NCBI GenBank assembly: GCA_000989765.1
Contig: LBOW01000006.1
Span: forward strand, 1 to 50,694
Direction: 5' to 3'
From: Candidatus Woesebacteria bacterium GW2011_GWB1_33_22
GTDB taxonomy: Bacteria > Patescibacteriota > Microgenomatia > UBA8517
DNA length: 50,694 bases
The notes under the pieces are model-generated. The model did no database searches, was not told the DNA's origin, and saw only the letters and a program-made list of their open reading frames with translations. A program made the position numbers and the translations under genes. Positions 31,305 to 38,872 of this stretch are shown here, one piece after another; position 1 is the stretch's first letter, and each line of letters opens with the position of its first letter.

Positions 31305-32150
31305 ATGAAAACACACACAATTGATGAACTTCAAGATATTGCACAAGAAGTAAGACAAGATATTGTTAAAATGCTTCTTAAGGCTGGAGCGGGTCATCCT
31401 GTAGGGTCGTTGGGTATGGCTGATGTTTTAGTCGCTTTATATTATACAGTTTTAAGAAATGATCCCAAAAATCCTACTTGGGAGGATAGAGATAGATTAA
31501 TTTTAAGCTGTGGGCATATTTGTCCCGCGTTATATGCTGTTATGAGTCATGTTAGTTATTTTGAACATAAAAACTTACTTAAATTGGGAAGTTTTAAAAG
31601 TATCTTGCAGGGGCATCCTGACAAAAGATTTTTACCAAGTCTTGAAACTACTTCTGGGCCTCTTGGTTGTGGATTGGCTCAAGCTTCCGGAATTGCCTAT
31701 GTTGCAAGACTTGATCAGAAACGATTTAGAACATTCGTTATAACCTCAGACGGTGAACATGATGAAGGAAATCATTGGGAAGCAGTAGCCTTCGCTGGTA
31801 AAAACAATCTTTCAAGCCTTACTATGATTGTTGATAGAAATAATATTCAAATAGATGGTTTTACCGAAGATGTTATGCCGTTAGAACCTTTGGCAGATAA
31901 ATATAAATCTTTTCACTGGTCAGTAATTGACATTGATGGGCACAATATCAAAGAGATCGTTGATGCATGTAACAAAGCCAGGGCCATTTATGAAAACCCA
32001 ACGGTGATAATTGCGAGAACCATACCCGGAAAAGGTGTTCCTTTTATGGAAAATAACCCCAATTGGCATGCCAAAGCGCCAAATAGTGATGAGGTAAGAG
32101 AAGCAATTAAAAATATTAGAAACATGAAAGGGGCAATAGAAGATTATTAA
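31305..32150 (+). CDS. Transketolase, N-terminal subunit
   Basis: The 281 residues are the thiamine-diphosphate-binding half of a split transketolase. KAGAGHPVGSLGMADVLVALYY lies near the N-terminus, with SCGHICPALYAVM, the ThDP motif TSDGEHDEGNHWEA(20)..VDRNNIQIDG, and the closing IPGKGVPFMENNPNWHAKAP. It transfers two-carbon units between sugar phosphates together with the C-terminal subunit. The partner gene begins about 730 bases downstream, with a DUF3800 gene in between. Confidence 0.93.
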   Translation: MKTHTIDELQDIAQEVRQDIVKMLLKAGAGHPVGSLGMADVLVALYYTVLRNDPKNPTWEDRDRLILSCGHICPALYAVMSHVSYFEHKNLLKLGSFKSILQGHPDKRFLPSLETTSGPLGCGLAQASGIAYVARLDQKRFRTFVITSDGEHDEGNHWEAVAFAGKNNLSSLTMIVDRNNIQIDGFTEDVMPLEPLADKYKSFHWSVIDIDGHNIKEIVDACNKARAIYENPTVIIARTIPGKGVPFMENNPNWHAKAPNSDEVREAIKNIRNMKGAIEDY

Positions 32151-32151
32151 T

Positions 32152-32796
32152 ATGATAACTGCATATATTGACGAATCAGGTAATTTAGCAGATAATCGCC
32201 CTTTTTTAATTACAGCTATTGTATGTTTAGAAAATGATAATATACCTTCTCGAATAATCAAGAGATTAAGACGCGTATTAGGAAGAAAGAAAGGCAAAAT
32301 TGGAAAAGAGATAAAATTCAGTAATAGTTCAGACAGAATAAAAAATTATTTTATCAAAAGATTAAGTAACGAAAAATTATATAGTCTAGTTTTTGTTTTT
32401 GATAAAGAAAAAAAACAGATTAAAGATAATCCTGAAAATTATGCTAAAATTTTAAATTGGGTGATCAAAATAGGTATAGCTATTCATGGTTGGGGCAAAG
32501 TAATAGTTGATAGAAAATTTGATAAAAAAATAGATCAAGAAAAATTAGCAGAAGAAATCGTTACTTTGGGTTTAGATATCAATAAAATATCATTTGTTGA
32601 TAGCAAGATTAATGATGGTATTAAACTTGCTGATTTTGTTGCTGGCTTTTATGGTCAATTTTATAATTCAAACAAACCTTTACCTAAATTGATACTAGGT
32701 ATGGTAAGCGAGGAAAGATTATCGTGGAATTTATTAAAGCAAAAAACGGTGGTTCCCAAGGGATCTGACGCTCCGAAAAAATCGGAATCCAGATGA
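32152..32796 (+). CDS. DUF3800-domain protein inserted between transketolase halves
   Basis: The 214 residues start with ITAYIDESGNLADNRPFLITAIV and contain DRKFDKKI and VDSKINDGIKLADFVAGFYGQF, the DUF3800 pattern (Y.DESG ... LADF.AG), an RNase H-like fold of unknown function found in mobile and defence-linked contexts. It starts 1 base after the first transketolase gene. After its end there is an inverted repeat (32795-32815), and the second transketolase gene follows. It is probably an insertion into an older tktN-tktC operon. Confidence 0.8.
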   Translation: MITAYIDESGNLADNRPFLITAIVCLENDNIPSRIIKRLRRVLGRKKGKIGKEIKFSNSSDRIKNYFIKRLSNEKLYSLVFVFDKEKKQIKDNPENYAKILNWVIKIGIAIHGWGKVIVDRKFDKKIDQEKLAEEIVTLGLDINKISFVDSKINDGIKLADFVAGFYGQFYNSNKPLPKLILGMVSEERLSWNLLKQKTVVPKGSDAPKKSESR

Positions 32797-32815
32797 TCCT
32801 TCATTCCGAAGGATC
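32795..32815 (+). terminator. Inverted repeat after the DUF3800 gene
   Basis: GATCCTTC (32795-32802) and GAAGGATC (32808-32815) form a perfect 8 bp stem with a 5-base loop. There is no T-run, so it may be a boundary or attenuator hairpin rather than a terminator. Confidence 0.35.
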
Positions 32816-32883
32816 GATCACACTTGGACTTACACCAACCGTCTTTGCAGTATAGAGTATATAGCAATTATGAATTTAGTCAA

Positions 32884-33879
32884 ATGATTAATCAAAAATT
32901 ATATTTATCTGACAAAATATTTAAAAAAGATATTGAGATGAAACTAATGAGAGATGGATTTGGTTTGGGGCTTCTTGAGGCGGGGGAGAAGGATCCACGA
33001 ATAGTTGTTTTATCTGCAGACTTGAAAGAATCTACAAAGGCAAACTATTTTGCTGAAAAATTTCCTGAAAGATTTATTGAAGTTGGCGTTGCAGAACAGG
33101 CAATGGTAACAATTGCCTCAGGAATGGCCAATTATGGGAAAATTCCATTTTGTACATCCTATGCAATTTTTTCCCCTGGAAGAAATTGGGAACAGATAAG
33201 AACAACCATTGCTATTGATAGTTATCCTGTAAAAATAATTGGAGCTCAGTCAGGACTAAACATCGGTCATTATGGAGTTACACATCAAGGATTAGAAGAT
33301 ATTGCTCTTGCTTCAGTTATACCAAATATGAATGTTGTAGTTCCCTCAGACTTTGATGAAGCAAGGAAGGCTACCTTGCTAATGGCTGTAGATAATAAGC
33401 CCTATTATATGCGACTTCCTAGAATTGAAAGTCCTGTTTATACGAGCAGTGAAACTCCTTTTAAGTTTGGCAAGGCCAATATTTTAACTGAAAGTAAAAA
33501 TCCAGAGGTAACAATTATAGCAACGGGGTTAATGGTTTACGAAGCACTTATGGCTTACAAAGAACTTTATAAGAATGGTATAGAAACAATTGTTATTAAT
33601 ATGCACACAATTAAACCTCTAGACGAAGAATTAATAATAAGAAATGCAAAATTAACAGGGGCAGTCGTTTCAATTGAAGAACATCAAGTAATTGGAGGAT
33701 TGGGGTCTATGGTTTCATCTGTATTATCCAAAAATTTCCCAGTTCCCATGGAAATATTAGGAGTACAAGATAGGTTTGGACAGTCAGGAACTCCTAAAGA
33801 ATTGTTTGCTGAATATGGTCTGACCAAAGAAGATATTATTAAAGCTTGCAAAAAAGTCATTGCCAGAAAAAATAGTTAA
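32884..33879 (+). CDS. Transketolase, C-terminal subunit
   Basis: The 331 residues are the pyrimidine-binding and C-terminal domains of split transketolase. RDGFGLGLLEAGEKDPRIVVLSADLKEST lies near the N-terminus, with RFIEVGVAEQAMVTIASGMA (the catalytic glutamate of the Pyr domain) and EDIALASVIPNMNVVVPSD. The C-terminal domain has EEHQVIGGLGS. The ATG at 32884 (MINQKLYL...) matches the usual N-terminus; a TTG at 32824 would extend into sequence left by the insertion upstream. It must assemble with the N-terminal subunit to act. Confidence 0.92.
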   Translation: MINQKLYLSDKIFKKDIEMKLMRDGFGLGLLEAGEKDPRIVVLSADLKESTKANYFAEKFPERFIEVGVAEQAMVTIASGMANYGKIPFCTSYAIFSPGRNWEQIRTTIAIDSYPVKIIGAQSGLNIGHYGVTHQGLEDIALASVIPNMNVVVPSDFDEARKATLLMAVDNKPYYMRLPRIESPVYTSSETPFKFGKANILTESKNPEVTIIATGLMVYEALMAYKELYKNGIETIVINMHTIKPLDEELIIRNAKLTGAVVSIEEHQVIGGLGSMVSSVLSKNFPVPMEILGVQDRFGQSGTPKELFAEYGLTKEDIIKACKKVIARKNS

Positions 33880-33994
33880 ATACTCCTAACATATTGACAG
33901 ACCTTAGGAATTAACACTCAACGATTCCTAACAATGTACTTTTAAACGCAAGAATTATCTTACTGAGTTTCTGAAACGTTTTGATAAATAAAAG

Positions 33995-34225
33995 TTATTT
34001 CTTCTTTTTAATTATTTCTAAAACATCATCGATTGAAGTGTGTCGATCAGCTTGAAGAATAGATAAAGCGTTTTCAAAAGCATGACCGCTTAAGCCAGCC
34101 ATGGTTAGTCTCATCACACCACCACCTGCCAAATTAAGTTTATCTGAAAATTGATCATTATTAGCTAAACCCACAGCTTTTTCAGATGCGTCTACAATTC
34201 GTACTTCAGACAATTTATCTGCCAT
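33995..34225 (-). CDS. Small hypothetical protein
   Basis: The 76-residue soluble protein (MADKLSEVRIVDASEKAVGLANNDQ ... HTSIDDVLEIIKKKK) has no recognised motif. It looks helical with a glycine-rich middle (NLAGGGVMRLTMAGLSG). A run of about six CTA units (34235-34254) lies just upstream of its start in the promoter region. It is convergent with the transketolase gene. Confidence 0.45.
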   Translation of the reverse strand: MADKLSEVRIVDASEKAVGLANNDQFSDKLNLAGGGVMRLTMAGLSGHAFENALSILQADRHTSIDDVLEIIKKKK

Positions 34226-34234
34226 GCCTGAATT

Positions 34235-34254
34235 CTACTACTACTACTACTACT
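34235..34254 (+). repeat. CTA trinucleotide microsatellite
   Basis: About six and a half CTA units lie 10-30 bases upstream of the - strand start at 34225 and upstream of the + strand promoter at 34276. Unit-number changes could alter promoter spacing. Confidence 0.8.
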
Positions 34255-34275
34255 CAATAGTCAAATTTTTTGGTA

Positions 34276-34281
34276 TATAAT
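34276..34281 (+). promoter_or_regulatory. -10 box of a leaderless promoter
   Basis: TATAAT ends exactly six bases before the ATG at 34288. No clear -35 is seen. Confidence 0.6.
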
Positions 34282-34287
34282 TTTTTT

Positions 34288-34479
34288 ATGACCAATAATA
34301 TTTGGTTTTTGATTGCTTCGGATTTGTTAATTAACTTAGCTGCTGGTTGGTTGGGAGCTGTGCTCATTGTCCCAAATTTTTCAAGTAAAAATAAAAGACA
34401 AAAACTCGTCGTATTGACGATGGACATAGTCTTTGCTATATTTTGTATATTGGGGGCTTATAAATTTAGATCATTATAA
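34288..34479 (+). CDS. 63-residue two-TM membrane protein
   Basis: The protein has two membrane segments (WFLIASDLLINLAAGWLGAVLIV and LTMDIVFAIFCILGAY) around a basic loop (SSKNKRQK). The ATG at 34288 is placed six bases after TATAAT; an upstream in-frame TTG at 34270 would place the -10 inside the gene and is rejected. The family is not recognised. It lies 25 bases before another small membrane ORF. Confidence 0.55.
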   Translation: MTNNIWFLIASDLLINLAAGWLGAVLIVPNFSSKNKRQKLVVLTMDIVFAIFCILGAYKFRSL

Positions 34480-34504
34480 GTAAAGCTTGTTAGAATATCT
34501 TAAA

Positions 34505-34618
34505 ATGGCAAAAAAATTAAAAAAACTTGATATTTTGGATGTTAATGCGAATGTAGGTATAGCCTTTGGATTATCTGTCATATCATTACTTCTTTTGTAT
34601 TGGGTTTTCTTCAAGTAA
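34505..34618 (+). CDS. 37-residue single-pass membrane protein coupled to aldolase
   Basis: The short ORF MAKKLKKLDILDVNANVG.. ends in one membrane segment (IAFGLSVISLLLLYWVFF). Its stop overlaps the aldolase start by one base (TAATG), so the aldolase is translated by coupling. A TAGAAT box ends 8 bases before the ATG. Function is unknown. A similar basic-plus-TM micro-protein before a metabolic gene may anchor or regulate it; this is inference. Confidence 0.5.
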   Translation: MAKKLKKLDILDVNANVGIAFGLSVISLLLLYWVFFK

Positions 34619-35586
34619 TGATAAACCCTACCGTTCAACAACTTTTAGCTCCATATAAAGGAATTTTGGCGGCTGATGAATCAACAAAAACAATTGAGAA
34701 AAGGCTTATGGCTTATGGTCTACAGTCTACAGAAGAGATAAAACAAGCATATAGAAAGATGCTTTTCACAACACCAGATATAGAAAAATACATAAATGGA
34801 ATAATTTTATATAAAGATAGTTTAAATTTTATTCCACTTCTTAATCAAAAAGGAATTATTGCAGGTATTAAAGTTGATGAAGGTCTTGAGAGTTTTAATG
34901 ATTTTGAAGAACAAGTAACCAAAGGCCTTGATGGATTATCAGAAAGACTTGATGAATACAAAAATCTAGGAGCAAGGTTTACTAAATGGAGGGCAGTTAT
35001 CAAAATTTCGGACCTTTATCCGAGTGATGCTTTTTTGGAAGAGAATCTAAGTAGAATGGCGAAATATGCAAAGTTGGTACAAGAAAAAGAAATGACACCA
35101 ATTGTCGAACCTGAAATTTTATTGGACGGTAATCATACAACAACAAGGTGTGAAAATATAACAACTAAGACATTAAAAAAGTTGTTTGAGCTTTTGAACC
35201 GAGAAGGCGTTGATTTATCTAATCTTCTACTTAAGACAAGTATGGTTCTTCCTGGTAAAGACAGTGGCGTTACTGTGATGCCTTTAGAGGTATCGAATAC
35301 AACTCTTCGTACACTCAAGAATTCAATTCCAAGCAATTTGCCTGGCATTGTGTTTCTGTCTGGTGGGCAAACCCCAGATCAAGCCATAAACAATTTAAAT
35401 GAAATTGTTAAATTAAACTTAAACAAAAGTTTTGGTCCTTGGGATATCTCATTTTCGTATTCTCGAGCTTTACAAAATGATGCATTAGCTACCTGGATAG
35501 GTAAGGAAGAGAATACGGCCGATGCGCAGGACATTTTTGGGAAGAGATTGCAAATGGTATCAAAGGCTAGAATGGGGGAACTGTAG
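34618..35586 (+). CDS. Class I fructose-bisphosphate aldolase
   Basis: The 322 residues match the class I (Schiff-base) aldolase: YKGILAADESTKTIEKRL, GIKVDEGL, RFTKWRAVIKI, PIVEPEILLDG, the active-site lysine in LLLKTSMVLPGK, and FLSGGQTPDQA. It cleaves fructose-1,6-bisphosphate. The ATG at 34618 overlaps the preceding micro-protein stop; an upstream TTG at 34600 is rejected. It is followed after 2 bases by a PfkB kinase, so these two likely form the upper glycolysis pair. Confidence 0.93.
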   Translation: MINPTVQQLLAPYKGILAADESTKTIEKRLMAYGLQSTEEIKQAYRKMLFTTPDIEKYINGIILYKDSLNFIPLLNQKGIIAGIKVDEGLESFNDFEEQVTKGLDGLSERLDEYKNLGARFTKWRAVIKISDLYPSDAFLEENLSRMAKYAKLVQEKEMTPIVEPEILLDGNHTTTRCENITTKTLKKLFELLNREGVDLSNLLLKTSMVLPGKDSGVTVMPLEVSNTTLRTLKNSIPSNLPGIVFLSGGQTPDQAINNLNEIVKLNLNKSFGPWDISFSYSRALQNDALATWIGKEENTADAQDIFGKRLQMVSKARMGEL

Positions 35587-35588
35587 CT

Positions 35589-36581
35589 ATGAGCTCTTTT
35601 GATTTACTTTCAGTAGGAGACGCTAATTTAGATGTTTTTATCAACCCTTCCGAATCTGAATCGTTATGCGACATCAATACAAAAGAGTGTTTAATTGCCT
35701 TTTCATATGCCGACAAAATACCAGTTAAAGATTTAGAGTTTTCTGTTGGGGGTAATGCTGCCAACAATGCAGTTGGAACTAAAAGATTGGGAATTAATAC
35801 TGGGACAGTTCTGACTCTTGGAGATGATTCTACTGGGTTACAAATAATTGAAAAGTTAAAAAAAGAGAATATAGATTTAACCTATGTAGTTCAACAACCA
35901 TCAACACCTTCGAACTTTAATGTAGCCATAACATATACAGGAGAAAGAACTATTTTTACTTACCACGCACCTCGTTCATATGAATTTCCTGTACAATTAC
36001 CTAAAGTGCCTTGGGTCTATCTAACTTCAATGGGTGAGTCCTTTAGGCCTTTTTATAATCATATTACAGAGTGGCTAGTTAAAAATCCTGAAGTTAGCTT
36101 GGCCTTTAACCCAGGTAGTTGGCAACTTCGTGCAGGACTAGAATCTTTAAGTAGTATTTTTAAATTAACAAAAATAATATTTGTTAATAAACAGGAAGCA
36201 GAAAAACTGACGGGGGTTGAAGCAAAAGATGAAGTTACCAAAGAATTGCTTGTTGCCCTATCAAATTTGGGACCAAAAATGTCAGTTGTTACAGACGGGG
36301 GAAATGGTGCATATGTATTTGACGGGGTTAAATGTTTTTATTCCAGTGTTTTACCAGTTGATGCCTACGAAAGAACAGGAGCCGGAGACGCCTTTGGATC
36401 GGGGTTTTTGGGGGCAATAATTAAAGGTAAAACAGTAGAAGAAGCTTTAATTTGGGGAACTGTAAATTCAGCTTCAGTTATTGGTTATGTGGGAGCACAA
36501 AAGGGACTTCTAAGAGAAATGGATATAGATACTTGGGTTGAAAGAGCAAAATCTTCAGGAGTTAAAGTAGAAGAAATGTAA
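35589..36581 (+). CDS. PfkB-family sugar kinase
   Basis: The 330 residues have the PfkB fold with FSVGGNAANNAVGTKRLG near the N-terminus, the anion-hole and catalytic motif RTGAGDAFGSGFLGAI near residue 265, and VVTDGGNGAYVF. The family phosphorylates sugars such as fructose-6-P, ribose or nucleosides. Adjacent to aldolase, it may be the phosphofructokinase of this organism; this is inference. The last codons precede a CTAGA-type repeat. Confidence 0.85.
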   Translation: MSSFDLLSVGDANLDVFINPSESESLCDINTKECLIAFSYADKIPVKDLEFSVGGNAANNAVGTKRLGINTGTVLTLGDDSTGLQIIEKLKKENIDLTYVVQQPSTPSNFNVAITYTGERTIFTYHAPRSYEFPVQLPKVPWVYLTSMGESFRPFYNHITEWLVKNPEVSLAFNPGSWQLRAGLESLSSIFKLTKIIFVNKQEAEKLTGVEAKDEVTKELLVALSNLGPKMSVVTDGGNGAYVFDGVKCFYSSVLPVDAYERTGAGDAFGSGFLGAIIKGKTVEEALIWGTVNSASVIGYVGAQKGLLREMDIDTWVERAKSSGVKVEEM

Positions 36582-36582
36582 G

Positions 36583-36618
36583 ACTAGTAACTAGAATCTA
36601 GAATCTAGAAACTAGTTA
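36583..36618 (+). repeat. CTAGA-type repeat, copy 6
   Basis: ACTAGTAACTAGAATCTAGA, then ATCTAGAAACTAGTTAG lie between the convergent PfkB and exported-protein genes. The repeat contains the latter's stop codon. Confidence 0.65.
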
Positions 36619-37400
36619 GGACATGGGGCAAATTCACAATTAGGCCCAGTTCTTCCTACACTTGTTCCATCAGGACAAAGTTTAGCCTCCTTTGTACAAC
36701 TTACGGGTTCCGAACCCGTAAACTTAAAAGTTGAAAGAATTTGATCAAATAGTTCCGTCGTTTTATCAACATCGTTCTTGTATTTCATTACATAAATCTG
36801 ATTTGTTTTGGGAGATTTCAAAAAGTTATATGTATATTCATTAAGGATTATTTTATATGCATTTATATCATTAATGATGATTTTATCTGTGTTGCTATAG
36901 GTAAACTTCTTAATTTCTGGAGGACAAGGATCTGAAAATTCTGATATAAAATTTTCCAACGTTTGTTTTATGTTGTTTCTAAATTCAGTAAAATAAATAT
37001 CAATTTCAGCAGTAGATCCATTTTTAAATTGTCTACCAAAAACCAAGTTCATCCATTTGACTCTAACATTTGAACAAGTCATGGGTCCGTATAAATTGTA
37101 GTTTTGGGGGATTCTCATAGTGTACATAACAGGCATATATCCGTCTGAGTCCGATAAAGGGTATTTAAAATCAACCAACGTAGATTCAGGCTGAATCCAA
37201 GGTGTCGGAGAATTTGTAGATGCTGAGTTTCTTAATTTTGTTATTTCCTTTACTAAATTCTGTGTTTGGTAGACAAAAAAACCAGCAATAATGCAGGAAA
37301 GTAGCAATAAAATAGACAAAAGTGCAATTAAAAGGCTGTTGCTTTTTGTGGATTGTGACTGGAGATTGGTGGTTGTTGATTCAGGTAAATTTTGATCCAT
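36612..37400 (-). CDS. Membrane-anchored exported protein with CPR-type cysteine tail, paralogue 1
   Basis: The 262 residues begin with a Ser/Thr/Gln-rich cytoplasmic stretch, one membrane anchor (LLIALLSILLLLSCIIAGFFVYQ, about 24-46) and an extracytoplasmic domain. The tail is CTKEAKLCPDGTSVGRTGPNCEFAPC, with six cysteines and probably disulphide-bonded. The paralogue at 38092-38775 shares the anchor and tail. An 83-base stretch (36667-36749) is nearly identical to its copy and contains a 21-base palindrome (36701-36721). The function is probably surface or envelope; not known. Confidence 0.75.
   Translation of the reverse strand: MDQNLPESTTTNLQSQSTKSNSLLIALLSILLLLSCIIAGFFVYQTQNLVKEITKLRNSASTNSPTPWIQPESTLVDFKYPLSDSDGYMPVMYTMRIPQNYNLYGPMTCSNVRVKWMNLVFGRQFKNGSTAEIDIYFTEFRNNIKQTLENFISEFSDPCPPEIKKFTYSNTDKIIINDINAYKIILNEYTYNFLKSPKTNQIYVMKYKNDVDKTTELFDQILSTFKFTGSEPVSCTKEAKLCPDGTSVGRTGPNCEFAPCPN
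36701..36721 (+). repeat. Palindrome within paralogue 1
   Basis: TTACGGGTTC, a central C and GAACCCGTAA form a 21-base perfect palindrome inside the coding region. The identical sequence is at 38190-38210. Confidence 0.85.
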
Positions 37401-37428
37401 GTATTAAGTATTTCATAGATACAACCAT

Positions 37429-37457
37429 TTGACAATTGCCATGATGTGTACTAACAT
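37429..37457 (+). promoter_or_regulatory. Promoter of the AbrB/Doc toxin-antitoxin operon
   Basis: TTGACA (37429-37434), a 17-base spacer and TAACAT (37452-37457) put the start near 37464, about three bases before the ATG at 37467. The mRNA would be almost leaderless. Confidence 0.7.
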
Positions 37458-37466
37458 TGTAATAAC

Positions 37467-37715
37467 ATGCAAATACAAACAATATTTAAAGCAGGAAATA
37501 GTGATGTTGTTTCTATACCCAGAGATCTAGCTGATGAATATGGCTATAATCAAGGCTTGATGGTTCAAGTTATACCAGCTGGATATGGCGACGATTTAAT
37601 TATCAAAAAAGTTAAAAAGGTCAATAAATCAAAGTCTAAAATTTCAACTGAATTCAAAAGCTGGCTTAAATCCACACTAGACGAGGATAAGGAGATTTTA
37701 GATGAACTTGCATAA
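37467..37715 (+). CDS. AbrB/MazE-like antitoxin
   Basis: The 82 residues start with a swapped-hairpin AbrB/SpoVT DNA-binding domain (QIQTIFKAGNSDVVSIPRDLADEYGYNQGLMVQVIP). The C-terminal tail is charged (KKVKKVNKSKSK...LDEDKEILDELA) and would wrap the toxin. The Doc gene overlaps its end by 14 bases. It probably represses the operon through the near-consensus promoter. The pair is inserted between two paralogous exported-protein genes. Confidence 0.8.
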   Translation: MQIQTIFKAGNSDVVSIPRDLADEYGYNQGLMVQVIPAGYGDDLIIKKVKKVNKSKSKISTEFKSWLKSTLDEDKEILDELA

Positions 37716-38091
37716 ATTAGACATTTTAGAAGTTTATGCAATTCATGAAGCCATTATAAAAAGAGCGGGAACAAAGGCATCAATTCGTGATTTTTCATTG
37801 CTTCATTCCGCAGTTGAAAGACCATACGCAACATTTGAAGGTCAAGATTTGTATCAAACAATATTTCTAAAAGCTGGAGCTTTAATTCAATCAATTTGTT
37901 TAAATCATGCTTTCTCAGATGGCAACAAAAGAACAGCTTGGCTCGCAACAAAAAGATTTTTGTGGGTAAATGGTTATCACTTGAAATCAGAAACTAAAGA
38001 AGCAGTTCACTTCATGATTTGGATAGATAATAGCCACCCTGAACTTAAAAAGATATCTAATTGGCTCAAAAACCATTCCAAAAAAGTTTAA
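37702..38091 (+). CDS. doc: Doc-type toxin (Fic/DOC family)
   Basis: The 129 residues carry the Doc motif HAFSDGNKRTA (residues 69-79; consensus HxFx(D/E)GNKR) and the upstream helix IHEAIIKRAGTKASIRDFSLLHSAVERP. Doc phosphorylates EF-Tu in the known case and stops translation. Downstream of an AbrB/MazE-type antitoxin, this is a type II toxin-antitoxin pair. Its stop is 1 base from the stop of the convergent exported-protein gene. Confidence 0.9.
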   Translation: MNLHKLDILEVYAIHEAIIKRAGTKASIRDFSLLHSAVERPYATFEGQDLYQTIFLKAGALIQSICLNHAFSDGNKRTAWLATKRFLWVNGYHLKSETKEAVHFMIWIDNSHPELKKISNWLKNHSKKV

Positions 38092-38775
38092 CTATGGTTT
38101 TGGGGTTGGGCAGGGGGCAAACTCACAATTTGGTCCAGTTCTGCTGACTGTTGAACCATCAGGACAAAGTTTAACCTCCTTTGTACAACTTACGGGTTCC
38201 GAACCCGTAAACTTAAAAGTTGAAAGAATTTGATCAAAGACGTTGTTATCTCCAGTTTTATTAAGACTGTTTTCTATTAGAAAAATATAATCCTTTTTTA
38301 TATAAACTCCCACTGTTTTTGCGGTTTCCCCATCATTTTTTTTGACATAGATTAGCATCTGGAAAGTTGCCTCGTCACCATAGTTAGGAGTTTTAGTAAT
38401 TGGAAAGTTTTGAAGTGATAACACCCCCGTGTAACCATTTTGTTCAAAGGCTGAGTTGTCATCCAGATATTTAAATTCAGTAGGATATTTGAAAGAAAAT
38501 CCATATTTTTCATTTATATATATTTTCCAGTCTGCAGTCGGGTCAGGAGTTGTAATTGCTTCTGGAGTTGGTTCTACCTGTACGTTGTATGTTGTCAACT
38601 CTTTAACTAACTTCTGCGTTTGGTATGCAAAGAATCCAGCAATGATGCAGGAAAGAAGTAATAAAATAGATAGAAGAGTTACTAGAAAAGTGGATTGTGA
38701 ACGGTGAACCGTGGACGGTGCGGTAGGAACAGTACTCTGTTCACTGATCACTGTTGACTGTTTTTCTTGTTCCAT
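38092..38775 (-). CDS. Membrane-anchored exported protein with CPR-type cysteine tail, paralogue 2
   Basis: The 227 residues have a polar, repeat-like N-terminus (EQSTVPTAPSTVHRSQST), a membrane anchor like paralogue 1 (LLSILLLLSCIIAGFFAYQTQ), and a PsbP-like domain (WKIYINEKYGFSFKYPTEFKY). The tail is CTKEVKLCPDGSTVSRTGPNCEFAPC. The C-terminal part shares 83 nearly identical bases with paralogue 1 (38156-38238). An extended -10 (TGTTATCAT) ends exactly six bases before the ATG, so the mRNA should be leaderless. Confidence 0.75.
   Translation of the reverse strand: MEQEKQSTVISEQSTVPTAPSTVHRSQSTFLVTLLSILLLLSCIIAGFFAYQTQKLVKELTTYNVQVEPTPEAITTPDPTADWKIYINEKYGFSFKYPTEFKYLDDNSAFEQNGYTGVLSLQNFPITKTPNYGDEATFQMLIYVKKNDGETAKTVGVYIKKDYIFLIENSLNKTGDNNVFDQILSTFKFTGSEPVSCTKEVKLCPDGSTVSRTGPNCEFAPCPTPKP
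38190..38210 (+). repeat. Palindrome within paralogue 2
   Basis: Identical 21-base palindrome to that at 36701-36721. Confidence 0.85.
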
Positions 38776-38796
38776 AATCTAATGATAACACATATT

Positions 38797-38840
38797 AAGG
38801 TCAGACCTTTTTACTGATTTTACTTTAAAGGTCTGACCTT
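38797..38840 (+). repeat. Paired GGTCNGACC palindrome element, copy B
   Basis: AAGGTCAGACCTTT and AAAGGTCTGACCTT form a perfect 14 bp inverted repeat, each arm itself palindromic around a central base. It sits between divergent genes at 38775 and 38873. Related copies are at 28551-28630 and 43761-43851. Confidence 0.65.
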
Positions 38841-38866
38841 GCAAGAGCTGTTCTTTGTGTTAAATT
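38839..38866 (+). promoter_or_regulatory. Leaderless promoter of the D-2-hydroxyacid dehydrogenase gene
   Basis: TTGCAA (38839-38844), a 16-base spacer and TAAATT (38861-38866). The -10 ends exactly six bases before the ATG at 38873. Confidence 0.5.
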
Positions 38867-38872
38867 GTATAT

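Noticed and set aside
34270-34287. TTG start at 34270 for the small two-TM protein
   Set aside because: It would put the TATAAT box inside the gene; the ATG at 34288 follows the box by six bases and fits better.
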